Shown here in pieces: positions 32,257 to 43,989 of a DNA stretch of 64,000 nt. The stretch is taken from NCBI GenBank assembly GCA_027604185.1, contig JADGKB010000031.1, positions 1 to 64,000 of the forward strand, given 5' to 3'. The notes beneath the pieces were generated by a model that saw nothing but the letters and a program-made list of their open reading frames with translations, did not search any database and was not told the origin of the DNA. The position numbers and the translations under genes were made by a program. Each line of letters begins with the position of its first letter. Positions within the stretch are counted from its first letter, which is position 1. This stretch comes from Boothiomyces macroporosus (taxonomy: Eukaryota; Chytridiomycota; Chytridiomycetes; Rhizophydiales; Terramycetaceae).

Positions 32257-34620
32257 TTATTGAATTTGTAGGCTGGTTACTAGTGATTCTAGCTTTGCTT
32301 TGTAGTGGGAAGCCATTGGCCATACATTGCAAAACTGCTGAAGAGTAGGAAGGATATACTTGTTTACCAAGTTTAACGCACCAATAAAGTCCTTTTCGCT
32401 AAATGGAGGTATCCTAGAGGCAAGCAGCCCTGAAGTTGAAATAATAAATAGCTCCAGCGGCTGAATTGCCCAATACTGAATAGGAGAGGGAAAAATTGAT
32501 GCTGGATGAATGCCATCAGTTGTTTTGAGCAGTCGTTTCATCAAAAATGCAACAGCTTTGAGGGTAGCCATAAGAACTTGTCTGGATGTAAATAGCTTTG
32601 GATTTTCTGGCAAGTTATTGATATCAGCATATCTAGCAAGAGACAATCTGAATCTCTTTTCATTATTTGGACAATCTAGATATCCCATATGCAAATAGGA
32701 AAACCCGCTCAGAAAGAGGAGGGTGCCTTCAAGCGCAGGAGCAGCGAATGACCAAGTGTAGTAAGAGTCCAATCCTGGCGGTTCATTAAAGTCATCAGTA
32801 AAAACTTCCAGAGATGGGAATGCCCGAGCTCGATCAGTAAGGTTTGCATACCAAAGCAACAGCGAATTGTGGAGCTGCTCGTAAGATACATTTCGAGGTA
32901 TCTGCATAAATGCCAGTTGAATCCCACTTGGATGCAGACCCATTTGACTAGTCCACCACTTATCACCAATTGGCGAGTCCGAATTGATGGGGACTCTTGC
33001 TCGAACTACACGCAATATCCTACGAAGAATCACACAGATCCACACAACATAGTTAAATGTGGAAGACGTCGCGTGAGGATATAAATCGTATGTACAAATA
33101 TCAGACACTCTATCAAACATTGCTGAGTATGGCCCATTCTCCCAAATCGTGTTTGTGGCTTGAGTTGGTTTCCTCACTGGCGGGTGTGCTGGGGTTTCGT
33201 TAAAAACCTTTGGACGCCATCCCGCGACAAACTCTGGAAACATCCTTTCATCCAGTGAAAACACATGCCCGCTTTCCATGGAGCAGTAAGTGTCAAATAC
33301 TAGGCAAGAAGCCCAAAGAGTAAACCGCTCTTGTTCTTCTGGAACCGTTTGGGGTCTGGAAGCCATTTTATCGTGAGGGACCCTAAATACAAAAGAATCA
33401 ATGCTCCATAGCGGTTTTACTGTTGCTTCTCCATCAATAAGTTCAAACAATCCCAACATACTTGCCACATGTATTGATTCCCCTGAAATTAATTCAATTA
33501 GTACTAATTAGGCGAATCCCTGTGCCACCATCTCCTATTCCGTAAGCATAAGGGGCTAAACACAACATTGCTCTAATCAAGTCGCAAGGGTCAACTTTTT
33601 CATAAGGAAGTTGAAAGTGCTCGTCTATTCCGGGTTTTGAAAATACATCTGGAATCGTAACAAACTGTAAATTTTGTAACGCCTGGTTAATACATTTTAT
33701 CGCTCTGCTAGCATATGTCTTTGAAACATCTATCCTTTGCTTCATGCCTGAATTCCCTGCTGGGAACAGGTCTGGATGAGTGGAGAAAATCACTGCTGTT
33801 GAAAATAGTGAGTATTTGAGTGCTTTACAAATTGAAGGCGATACTCCAGAAGGTGATAAGATTTTCAACTTGTCTGATGCTGACATGGGTACTGCCTGCA
33901 AGCAGATATACGATAAATGAAACAAATGCTGCTCCAAATGAGTTACGTAAACACTATCCATTAAATTGAATTCCGTAATTGGTTGAAATACTGGCGGACC
34001 TCCAGTAAAGCTGGGTTGATTCATAAGTGGTATATCTGGAAAGGTGCTAATAATTTCAGGTGCTGCATTAACGAGCAAATACCAGAGCTAATTTCCGAAG
34101 TTTCAGCAGAAAAGACCATCTTGTTGCCCCAGTCTTGTCTTGGCGAATCTTTTACGAATATTTTGTTTGGTGATTCATATTCAAACTCTCTGGATATATC
34201 CGCCATTTTTCTCTTTCGATCTGGAATACTGTACACACAGCATGGCTGTCCGTCAGCGGTACGCAGTTTTGATTTAATGCAGATAGTGCAGAATGGATAT
34301 ATTCCATCGCACTTTCTCTTCTTTTGTCGACATGCATCACTAATTTAGCTAGAGTGTACCAAGTAGGAGTCTTTGGCTGATTTGACTTTGCAGGCTCCTG
34401 TTTGATAATTGAATAAACACAGTTGAGGGCTGCATCAGGAGACTTTTTTGAATTAATCACACAATTGGAGCAAGGATTCTGTCCATCGCATCCTCGCTTC
34501 CTTTGACGACACCTATCTGCAAATTAAATCGAGCGTACCGCATGCTCTGTACCGTTTTTCATCTGCTCCCCCTTTAGCAGGATGGGTTGCAGAATCCAGT
34601 CCGTCGAAAAAGTCACTCAT
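32257..34620 (-). CDS. Fungal transcription factor with two tandem Zn2Cys6 clusters
   Basis: Exons 34620-34539, 34516-34360, 34339-34083, 34062-33505 and 33482-32257 (introns of 22, 20, 20 and 22 nt) give 759 aa. Near the N-terminus lie two complete binuclear clusters: CDRCRQRKRGCDGQNPCSNC (last Cys 14 residues on, in LNCVYS) and, about 35 residues later, CDACRQKKRKCDGIYPFCTIC (last Cys in QPCCVYS). An intron interrupts each cluster at its first Cys. A nuclear-signal-like PDRKRK follows. The C-terminal 600 residues resemble the fungal transcription factor middle-homology region (ALKYSLFSTAVIFS... ASRAIKCINQAL). A paralogue of similar length with one cluster lies at 55346-57737. Target genes unknown. 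Confidence 0.85.
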
Positions 34621-34669
34621 GGCGATTTAATATTCCAAAAAAGTAAAAACGAAAAATGGCTTTATTCAA

Positions 34670-36382
34670 TCAGCTTGACATGTCAATATCAGATTCATTG
34701 ACATCGTCAGATTTCATTTTCCGTCTGGCGGCTTTCTTGGACTTTTTGGCCAACTTTTTGAGACTCAAACCAACTTGCGGATTGATATCAATCTCCTCTT
34801 GGGTAAACATTGGCTCTTTTTTGTCTATAACGACAACCTTTTTCACTGCAGGTTTGAATCTGATTTCAGGCACACTTGGGTTAAATTCTTGTAGCGGCTG
34901 GTCAATTTCCATGTCATCTTGGGGTGCAGCTTCAGTGACTGGGATTGCAATCATCTTTTCCGATGTCGGTTTTGACTCTTCAAGAATCTCGCTGTCAATT
35001 AAACCATCCAACGAGAATTCTGCACTCCATCCGCTCACAATTTCTGAAGAAACATGAGGGCCTTTTGATATACCAGACTCTGGGGGAACAGTGTAGAATG
35101 GAATTCTGCCTTGATTCCAATCTTGAATAATTGATCTTGCTGCGCTTTCAACGTCAGGTATTCCACCCTTGAATTAGTAAAAATTTACCCTCAATAGTTT
35201 TCCTCTCAGCCTTGCATATTCAATTAGGAAAGATTGGGTATCGTGAAATTCTGGTAGACCATACAATTCACGCAGCTGTTCAACGGAGCACCTTTCTAGG
35301 ATAGCATCAACTGGGGAGATTGGATCCTCTAGTAGCTCTACTTTGATACAGTTTCGCAGTAAAACTTGTGCTGCATCTTTAGTATTGGAGCTCTTTGAAA
35401 AGACGATTCCAGGACAATCCAACAATTTGATATTCTTGTCTAAATGGATAGTCTGTGCAACTTTAGTAACGCCTGGAGTGGAACCGACTCCGCAAACTTT
35501 ACTTCTTTTCAAAGAGTTGATCACACTTGATTTGCCTGGATGAGTGAATATTTACCAACATTGGGGAAGCCCACAACTCCAACTGTAATGGAAGTCTTCA
35601 GATTCACATTACGGCAATAATTCTTCAGTAGCTTGATTAATGTATCGGCACCGAGACATTCGCTTCCAGATAAAAGAGCTTCTGATGCTACGTTGGTTGC
35701 TACATTCGATTGACCCAAGTTCTGTCTTTGGTTTTGGGTTGAAGCTTTAAATGCAATAGTGGGATACTCGTTTCGAAGATACTTTAACCATGATTCAACA
35801 GCATCTCTAGGAACAAGATCGATTTTGTTCATGATTAAAATAATCTTTTTTGAAGCCCCAGCATTTAAAATCATTTCTTCTACCTCCTTTGTCCTGCATC
35901 CCATTGGGTCTCTTGCATCCAGGATTTCTAGAATTACGTCTGCCTGTTCTATAACTTTTTTGAATTCTCTGTAATAAGCTTTTCTGGAATTGTCCTTCTT
36001 ACCAGTGACAGCCGCATCTCCTTGATACACACCTTCAAAATTGGAAGATGCTTCAGGGTGGTTGTTACTGTACATAGCATTTCTAGCTGCCGCTTTGTTG
36101 GCCAATTCAGCTAAAGCAAATTGTTCTGGGGTCATACCACTGGCCAGCATGCGAAGGCGAGTCTGTTCTTTTAATTCCTCTTCCTGCAGTTAGATTCAAC
36201 TCAACCTTTTCTTTGACTACATGTCGCATCAACTTTTTGCTAAATTGTCGTAAATCAGGAACACCCAAATCCTTCTTCATTGCTTTCCCTTTAGTCTGCA
36301 CTTTGCTATCCGTTGCCTTGGAAGCTGGGACATTTATCCAGTCCCGTTTGATATTCTTTTTTCTGCTATCTCCTCTAGCCAT
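34670..36382 (-). CDS. NUG1: Nucleolar circularly permuted GTPase, NUG1/GNL3L-type
   Basis: Exons 36382-36206, 36183-35556, 35535-35189 and 35167-34670 (introns of 22, 20 and 21 nt) give 549 aa. The G motifs occur in permuted order: [10 protein letters not shown], then NKIDL (G4), then [14 protein letters not shown] (G1, spanning the 20-nt intron at 35536-35555), then DCPGIVF (G3). A basic N-terminus ([15 protein letters not shown]) and a Lys/Arg-rich tail ([17 protein letters not shown]) fit nucleolar localisation. NUG1-type GTPases act in pre-60S ribosome maturation and export. The 5' end faces THG1 across only 35 bp. Confidence 0.93.
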
Positions 36383-36417
36383 TTTTTAGCTTGAAAAAAA
36401 AATAAAATCCTTGACAA

Positions 36418-37200
36418 ATGGCTTGCTCGAAATACGAGTATGTCAAGCACTTTGAAAACGCTTCGACCTTATTAAAGAATACCTTTCTGGTTGTCAGGAT
36501 AGACGGCCATTCATTTCATCGATTCACAAAAATCCACAACTATCGAAAACCAAACGATCCAAGAGGAATCAATCTCATGAATGCTTGCGCTATAGAAGTT
36601 ATGAAAGAATTTAACGATATTATACTCGCATATGGACAATCGGACGAATATTCCTTTGTGTTCCCTCGGGAGACTGCTCTTTACGGAAGAAGAGAAGCGA
36701 AAATAGAGACAAATCTGGTGTCGTTATTCACCAGCGCATTTGTGTTCAAGTGGAAAGATTATTTCGAGGATACGGAATTGCAATCTCTTCCTAGTTTTGA
36801 CGCCAGGTGTGTTCTGTATCCAACAGCTAAAAATCTACGGGATTATTTGTCTTGGAGACAGGCTGACTGCCATATAAACAATTTGTATAACACGGCATTT
36901 TGGGAACTGGTGCAGAATCCATCCAGTTTAAAGACTGAACAAGAAGCAGAGTCAATTCTCAAACTCACTGATTCAGGCGGTAAAAACGAATTGCTTTTCC
37001 AGTTTGGGATAAATTACAACAAACTTGACCCCATGTATAGAAAAGGCACCACTATTTCGCGTGAATCAGTGTTGGTAGAAGAAACATCTAAAAACACTGG
37101 TGAAATTGTAAAACGAAAAAGAAAGATTTTGACCCCGCTCTACGTTGATATAATAGGAGAAGAGTTTTGGAAAGAACGGCCGCATCTAATAAAAGAATAA
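36418..37200 (+). CDS. THG1: tRNA-His guanylyltransferase
   Basis: A single exon of 260 aa, the standard Thg1 length. Motifs: MACSKYEYVKHFE at the N-terminus, VVRIDGHSFHRF (first catalytic Asp), GQSDEYSFVF (second Asp), and HINNLYNTAFWELV. The enzyme adds G(-1) to tRNA-His by a 3'-5' polymerase-like reaction and is essential in most eukaryotes. It is one of the few intronless genes here. Confidence 0.97.
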   Translation: MACSKYEYVKHFENASTLLKNTFLVVRIDGHSFHRFTKIHNYRKPNDPRGINLMNACAIEVMKEFNDIILAYGQSDEYSFVFPRETALYGRREAKIETNLVSLFTSAFVFKWKDYFEDTELQSLPSFDARCVLYPTAKNLRDYLSWRQADCHINNLYNTAFWELVQNPSSLKTEQEAESILKLTDSGGKNELLFQFGINYNKLDPMYRKGTTISRESVLVEETSKNTGEIVKRKRKILTPLYVDIIGEEFWKERPHLIKE

Positions 37201-37231
37201 GTTAAATTGAATATATTTGCACATTGAACTA

Positions 37232-40200
37232 CTAGTCAGAATCAGAGTCTGTAACCACAAACTCATCCAAGAAATCCTCGGAAACTGAACTAATATCTAC
37301 ATCACTAAGCTCTTCACCATCAGTGTCGTCGTCGAAAGCATCATAATCACTTTCACTGTTACGGCGTTTTACTACATTTTTCTTTGGTTTGCTAACAGGT
37401 TTCCTTCTTTGCAGCACTGGTTCCTGAGGTTGGGGAATATTTAAAATCTGATATTTCACAGGGACTAGATGCTCTCTCGCCAGATCGCATATTGGAGAAT
37501 CGTGGGCATTATAAGCAAAGACATTTTGGCACATTTGATCCCACTCCCATGCAACTTGCTATATTAACTACTATTACTTGTACTCGTCGATAAAAATTGT
37601 TCCCTAGTCGAGATTGGATAAGGCTGATATACATTGGGTAGGCAATTGTTTCTAAATAATCTGGGTACTGCTCATAAGGGACTTGGTACATGAAAGGTTC
37701 AAATACCGGGTCGTCCGTCTTTTCTAATAGCAACGCGGCTATCCTACTTAATTCTGAATTAGCTTGTAAATTACCTGGCTCTGGTATTGTCTCGATTTCA
37801 GCAAAATTAGAGTTTGGATTGCACAATTCCCATGGCGACAGAGTAATTTGAGAGTCATCATCTTCATCCTGAACAGTGTATTTCTCCCATTGCGATACTG
37901 TTTCGTTGACAGCCAGGATCTTTCCGCTGGAAGTCGAATCAGCATATCTAATAACCACCGAGTCACCAACATCCCACGTCCTACTCATTGATTCTTGGAA
38001 TTCAGACCAAAGTATTAGGAAATCCGGCACATTTTCTGCTTCGAAAAACGTTACCGTGATTGTGGGCAAGTCATCAACTGGTGTTTCTGACAGTTCAAGA
38101 GCTGGATATATGGAAAGGGTAATTGTGCATGTAACTACATTCCCAGGTGTCCACGTAATTTCCTTTACATGGCAAAGCAGTAATTCAGGTAAACTTGAAT
38201 CAACTTTTGATTTGAATGTATGCTTGGTTTTTTCCACAAAATTTGCATGCCCTTGTTTAATATACACAATTTTGTCTTCAATTTGTGGTAAATAGGGTGT
38301 CCAACTCTGCTTATCCGTTGAAAGCCATTCCAGAATTGGTGTTCTATTGGGCTCTATTTTTGATTTCTTTTTCACTGGCTGCACCAAACTGTCTTCTGAA
38401 TCGGTGTCACTTTCAATCACTCTGGAGCCTGACTGTTCAACTTCTTCATTGTTGGAATCTGAATGAAGTAATCTAGAAGATCTCCTAATTGATTGTGAAC
38501 TAACAGCCCTTCTTGACTCTCTTCTCGGCAGAGTACGTCGTTCCCCCTCCCTGCTCCTCTTATTACTAACAAGTTCATCTTCGAAATCATCTTCACTATC
38601 ACTTTCGTCTAGTTTAAAAAGGGTATTACCATATATAACACGGCGCTTGGGACGAGATTCTCTTGCGGAATCTGGTGATCGCTGTCTTCCTGATACTCGC
38701 TGAGATCTTGTGTCTTGCTCCTGAGTTTGTCTTCTGGTCCGTATCGGTTCCGCAAGCAACGTTTCATCTAGAGATTGATGCCTTCTCGATCGAGCTCGTT
38801 CTGAAGGAGGGTTCATCTGGGTTTCGTCGAGTGACGGCCTTCTGACAGCATGCTGATGAAAATTTCTTCTGGCACTTGATGTAGTTTCATCCACAGAACT
38901 GCGCCGGACTATTGAATTTTGATTGCTAGTTTCAGTCTGCTGATTTTCATTGGTTGCTAAAGTCATTCTTTGTAGCCTTCTCTCCCAACGCTGGTGTCGA
39001 TCCAATTCAGAAGGTAGTTGAGAATTATGTAAACTCCTTAATAGTCTGGCTCTTTCACTTCTCCGTATTTCTGTTTCTTGATTGGAACGAATAACATTTC
39101 TTCTTCTTGGGTGTGCTTCAGCAGATTGGGTTGAGATCTCTCTTTCTTGATTCTCTCGCTGCTGGCGTCTCCTCTCTTGCTGCCTTAACCTCCTTTCCTC
39201 TCTTTGCTGTTCCCTGAATGCTACAGTTTCTGGATCTTCATCTTCTTCAACCTCGATTGGCCGTACTCTCCTGGTTCTAAACCTTCTTCTGTTGCGTAAA
39301 GAGATATCCTCAGATTCAACTTCACTTGGCGTATTAGAGTCACCTTCGTACACTTGTCTCTGTCTTCGGGCTCTTCGGAATTCCCTCGATTGCTGGTTTG
39401 ATTCCAAATTATCTGGGGCTCGTCTTCTTGCTTCTCGTTCACCTCGTCTTTCTAATTTAGTAAAACAAACCTCTTCTCCTCAACCTTATACCGTTATCCA
39501 ATTCAGGTTCGACAGCAAGGGGTGTAATGTCCTCATTCTCTTCATTCTCGTCAATGCCTTCACCTTCACCTTCATCGACATTCATATTATCATCTTCTTC
39601 ATCGTCATCATCCTCATCCCCAGTATATTCATCTCCACTAGAGTTTGGCAGGGGGATAATTGGTTGATTAAAATCTGGCACATCATAGGTCACGTTTTCA
39701 GTATCACTTTCCTCGTAAATCATCTTTCGTCTTTTCAAGTATGCCTTCTTTTCGAAATCTATTGGATTCAAGACTGGGACGACAAATTTTTGAATCTCCT
39801 TTCTGTATGCGATTTCGTTTTCAACTTCGTCCGTATCTACTATAATTCTCTTTGGGGTGCAGTTTGGGTATGGAACTCTTTGTAGATTCATTATTGGTCC
39901 CATTTCAACCAAATGGGAAGGTATTTGGGATTGCTCATCCACTAGCACTCCGTGGTGATCTTCTTTCACCATAATCCAGTCTACTGCATAGAACTGCTGA
40001 GTTGGAGCAACATATGGATCCAGTGAATCTATTCCATATAAATATGTAAATCCTCTTGAATCAGCCAGACAAAAGGTCTCTCCATTCGGACTGAACGACC
40101 CAGAAAGCACACTATCGCTGATTTGATCGTCTACAGTCAATTGAAATTTACAATAAATAGGCTTTCCTTCTTTAATATCCCATACAACTACTCTTCCACC

Positions 40201-41472
40201 GTGGCACGTTGACAAAACCACATTTGGAAAAGTTGGATGGGCAGACAGTGTAAAAATATTTTTACTGTGAGCTTTAAGTGAATGCAACAATTTGCCTAAA
40301 TTAGTATTGCTTACCTGTATGACTATCCCAAACCCTTACCAAGTAATCGCTGCTGGCGCAAACAATTCTTGTGTCATCACAAGTCCAAACTAAACTAAAA
40401 ACCTCTATCATCTTTGGCAAATTTGATTCAATTTCTTCTTCAAATAAATTTCCATAATCCTTTACTGGTAATTTGAATTCTGGAAGATATAGTACATGTT
40501 TGGTAGTATTGGTATAAATTACAATCTTGCCATCTTTACCTGCGCTACACATCATTGACCCGTCGTGGGAGAAAGCCACATCGTTAACTCTTGCCATGTG
40601 GGCAGGATATATTGTGAGCAAAGAAACTGAACTCTCCTTGTTATACAGGTAAATTATTCCATCATCACCACCAGCTGCAAATCTTGTGTTACAGGGTGAT
40701 ATAGCACAAGCTTCATTAATTATGATTACCAATAACTTTATCTCTAGTTAAAGTTCCACTGCTAACTACAATAGGTTCGCCACCAATCTTTGTTAACAAA
40801 ATATACATTAATATTGTAAATTCTAGTTTTCGAATCCACACATGTCACTATCAGCAATTCATCCATAAACGATATTGTTGTGATTCCTTTTCCCACGTAA
40901 TAATATCCTTTAGGCTCCCACGTATTCATATCCCTTATATTAACAAAATGTAACCATAAGCGAATTGTCTTGTCACTAGAGCAGGTTGCTAGCAAAGTAT
41001 TTGTAGAGTTGATTGATAAATCTACAATTACTCCTTGCTCCTGCCTAGTAAGTGTTTGGTGTGGACGAATTGTATGTAATAAATAGCCAGTCCTTGTGCA
41101 CCACACTTTTACCAAGTTATCGTCTCCACCAGTAAATACCAGACTGCTGGTTTTATCATAAACCAAGCAAAATATTGGGCAAAGGTGTCCTTGGTTTGTT
41201 TTCAAAAGCTTCAGTCTCTTCCCATACATCCCACTAGTAAATCCGTTACCAAGAAAGTGATTCCTGTTTTTCTGTAATTTGTATCTGACCTTTAAATCCT
41301 GCTGTAGTGGTTGAAAGTAATCAAGTTGATCTGGATCCGTTGGTTCTATTCCTGACAGTGTCAATTTCGTCGGCATGAGATTATTCGATTTGAGCTCATC
41401 CAACAGCGTCTGAGTTGTTTTATTCAATGGCGTTGATTTGAGGTACTGGTATATCAGCAACAACTCATTCAT
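37232..41472 (-). CDS. WD40-bromodomain protein, BRWD/PHIP family
   Basis: Exons 41472-40807, 40787-40731, 40711-40315, 40295-39471, 39451-37578 and 37558-37232 (five introns, all 19 nt) give 1381 aa. The N-terminus has a LisH-like start (NELLLIYQYLKS) and a WD40 propeller (GGDDNLVKVWCTRTG, CSSDKTIRLW, GGDDGIIYLYN, SAGKDGKIVIY). An acidic stretch and a very Arg-rich linker of about 400 residues follow. The BRWD core is clear: WTPYLPQIEDKIVYIKQGHANF. One bromodomain follows (YPMYISLIQSRLGNNFYRR... YNAHDSPICDLA). Animal BRWD proteins have two bromodomains; only one is seen here. The family reads histone marks and serves with CUL4 ligases in some species. Confidence 0.9.
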
Positions 41473-41551
41473 GATCAGATTCAGAGAAAATTAAAATGGA
41501 AATTGATTTTAACTTTGTGGGTACAGAAACAAGGTTTTATTTTTACAACGG

Positions 41552-41737
41552 TTAAATTGATAGAAGAAGCCTTGCCAATATCTTTTCCAGGTGCTCTACC
41601 CCAACAGATTCCATTCCTTCCTGCTTGCGCTGCTCATCCAGCTGCATCAGGGCCTCTCTGATGATCAAATCCGTTAATTCGTTGAGCTCCTTTTGGGCTT
41701 GCTTTGTGACTTTCATCTTTATTTTATTCGCGATCAT
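41552..41737 (-). CDS. CENP-X / MHF2-like histone-fold protein
   Basis: A 61-aa frame from ATG 41737-41735. The C-terminal helix VEHLEKILARLLLSI is close to the end of CENP-X/MHF2 proteins, and the preceding helix (QKELNELTDLIIREALMQL) fits histone-fold alpha-2. Family members are around 80 aa, so the first helix is short or missing; an unseen upstream exon would have to overlap the USP5 gene. CENP-X with CENP-S works at kinetochores and with the FANCM helicase. The ATG overlaps the USP5 start codon on the other strand. ATG 41716 is an alternative start. Confidence 0.65.
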   Translation of the reverse strand: MIANKIKMKVTKQAQKELNELTDLIIREALMQLDEQRKQEGMESVGVEHLEKILARLLLSI

Positions 41738-43975
41738 GTCCTGCAATCACGAAATTAAAGAATACAAAAATCAAACGGTCTACCGGGAGGAGTGCATGTA
41801 TTGCTACCAAGATGATTTCGTCCACATCTGTCTTGACTGTTACTTTTCTGGATGTAAAGATCACTTTAAAGTTCACTCCAACAAGTACGGTCACCATCTG
41901 GCAATGATCATTAGCAAGGTAAGCAGAGCTTGAAACAGGTTCAATCCGAGAAGCGACCAGAAAAAATTACCAAACTTCAAATTACTGAAGAAAAGCAAGA
42001 ATATACGTCAATCATCCAATGTCAAAAATGTAGCACTCAAATAGAGAATGATGCGATAAAGACAAAAATCATGAATGCGACCTCAAACAAGACTCAGCAA
42101 GAAATGAAGTCCTGGCAGGAGCAAGAGTTGCAACCATGTTCTCACACTGAACTAAACCAAGCGGGAGGTGCAATCCTACAAAAATGTAAACGGTATTAAT
42201 TTAGCTTTGGCTTCTTGCGCTGAATGCGAACTCAAGGAAAATCTATGGTTGTGTCTTACATGTGGAAATTTGGGCTGTGGGAGACAGCAATATGGCGGGT
42301 TAGGTGGCAACAGCCATGGAATTGCGCACTACGAAAAGACTAAGCATCCAATAGTTGTTAAAATGGGGACCATCACTCCAGAAGGGACTGCGGACGTATT
42401 TTGCTATGAACATGGTACTGAAATCCTGAATCCTAATCTTGCGAGTCATTTGCAAAAGTTTGGAATCAACATTCAAAACCAAGAGAAGACTACAAAGTCA
42501 CTGCTTGAAATGCAATTAGAACAGAACTTGAAGTTTGATTTTAGCATGGTGACCGATGATGGCGTTGAAATGGTTGGTAAAACTGGGAGTGGTTTCACAG
42601 GGCTAAAGAATCTTGGAAATAGGTTGGTTAGACTAATCTTAGCTGTTACATGGCTTCTGTATTTCAAACTCTCTTTGCTATCCCTCAATTCCACGAAAAA
42701 TACTTTGACCCTTCAGAATACCATTTCTCTGTTTGTAGAAACAGACCACAAGATTGCTATACTTGCCAGACACAAAAATTGGCAAATGGACTATACTCTG
42801 GAAAGTACCAATCAATTTCTCCACTTATGATGAAACAAATTATTGGCAAAGAGAGCCAAGAGTTCAGCAGCATGAGGCAACAAGATGCTCAGGAATTCCT
42901 AGGATTTTACTTGGACTTGATTGAAAAACAAGAAAAACAAAGCGGTGATGATCCAAGTAATGTCTTTAAATTCATGCTGCAGCAGAGATTGCAATGTATC
43001 GAATGCGAGCATGTTCAATATAACAGAAATGAAGCAACAGGCCTTTCATTACCTGTCCCAGCAACTGTAGAACAAGTGCAAGATTCAAAGAAAGTATACA
43101 AGAATGTAGAGTTCCTCGACTGTCTTTCACAATACTTTGCAGCTGATATTCGCGAATTCAACTGTTCAATCGACAAGACCAAAACTAGTTCCACCATCGT
43201 GAATGCATTCCAAACCTTTCCTGAATACTTGGTATTTACCATGAACAGATTTGTATTGGGCGAAGGATGGGTAATGGAAAAGCTTGGTAACTGTTGTTAA
43301 TTCAGATGTAAAGATTCATGTTCCATTTGAAATTGACTTGAAAGAATACAAAGCTGTTGAACAACAAGGTGAAAAACTGTTCCCGGAAGTTGATAAGGGA
43401 CCAGTATTTGATCAGTCAGCAGTAGATTCTTTGTTGCAAATGGGGTTCAGCGAAAACCGATCAAAGAGGGCACTTTTAAATACAGGAAACAATGGAGTGG
43501 AAGCAGCAATGACCTGGTTATTTGAACACATGGACGATTCAAGTAATTAATTACTAACGAGGTTTGGATCTCCCTTTGGAGGACGCATCGCAATCGAATG
43601 TTGCGCAATTAGGCCCATTGATGGATATGGGTTTCAGCCAAACTCAGGCAGAGTATGCCATGAAACAAACAGTAAGTTTTTCTAAACCAGAACAACGATA
43701 TTGAACGTGCTGTAGATTGGTTGTTTAGCCACCCAGACTTTGACCCAACCAAAATTAAAAAAGTAGTATACGACGATGGCCCTTCCAAATACAGATTAGT
43801 TTCATTCATTTCACACAAAGGCACTTCAGCACATTGTGGACACTATGTCACCTGTATCAAGAAGGGTGATGAGTGGATCTTGTACAATGACGAAAAAGTT
43901 GTCCTTGTACCTGAAAACAAAGTAGCAGATTTGGCTGCTGATGCTTACGTTTACGTGTTCAGAAGAATAAACTAG
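41736..43975 (+). CDS. Ubiquitin carboxyl-terminal hydrolase 5 (isopeptidase T, UBP14)
   Basis: Seven exons (41736-41918, 41939-42185, 42205-42622, 42643-43286, 43306-43542, 43562-43671, 43691-43975; six introns of 19-20 nt) give 707 aa. Domain order matches USP5: a small Cys-rich N-terminal finger (CMYCYQDDFVHICLDC), the ZnF-UBP (CAECELKENLWLCLTCGNLGCGR... SHGIAHYEKTKHP), the Cys box GLKNLGNSCYMAS (spanning the intron at 42623-42642), two UBA domains (LLQMGFSENRSKRAL; LMDMGFSQTQAEYAM) and the His box GTSAHCGHYVTC. It disassembles free polyubiquitin chains. The catalytic Cys and His are both present. Confidence 0.96.
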
Positions 43976-43989
43976 CGAATACAAATCTA

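Noticed and set aside
34449..34466. An 18-nt GT...AG segment inside the first Zn2Cys6 cluster that could be spliced out to shorten the Cys5-Cys6 loop
   Set aside because: Both the second cluster and the paralogue at 55.4 kb have the same 12-13 residue loop, so the segment is coding.
41738..41800. Possible extra 5' exon of the CENP-X gene antisense to USP5, via a 25-nt intron
   Set aside because: It would overlap well-supported USP5 coding sequence, has no start codon, and its intron is longer than the local norm.
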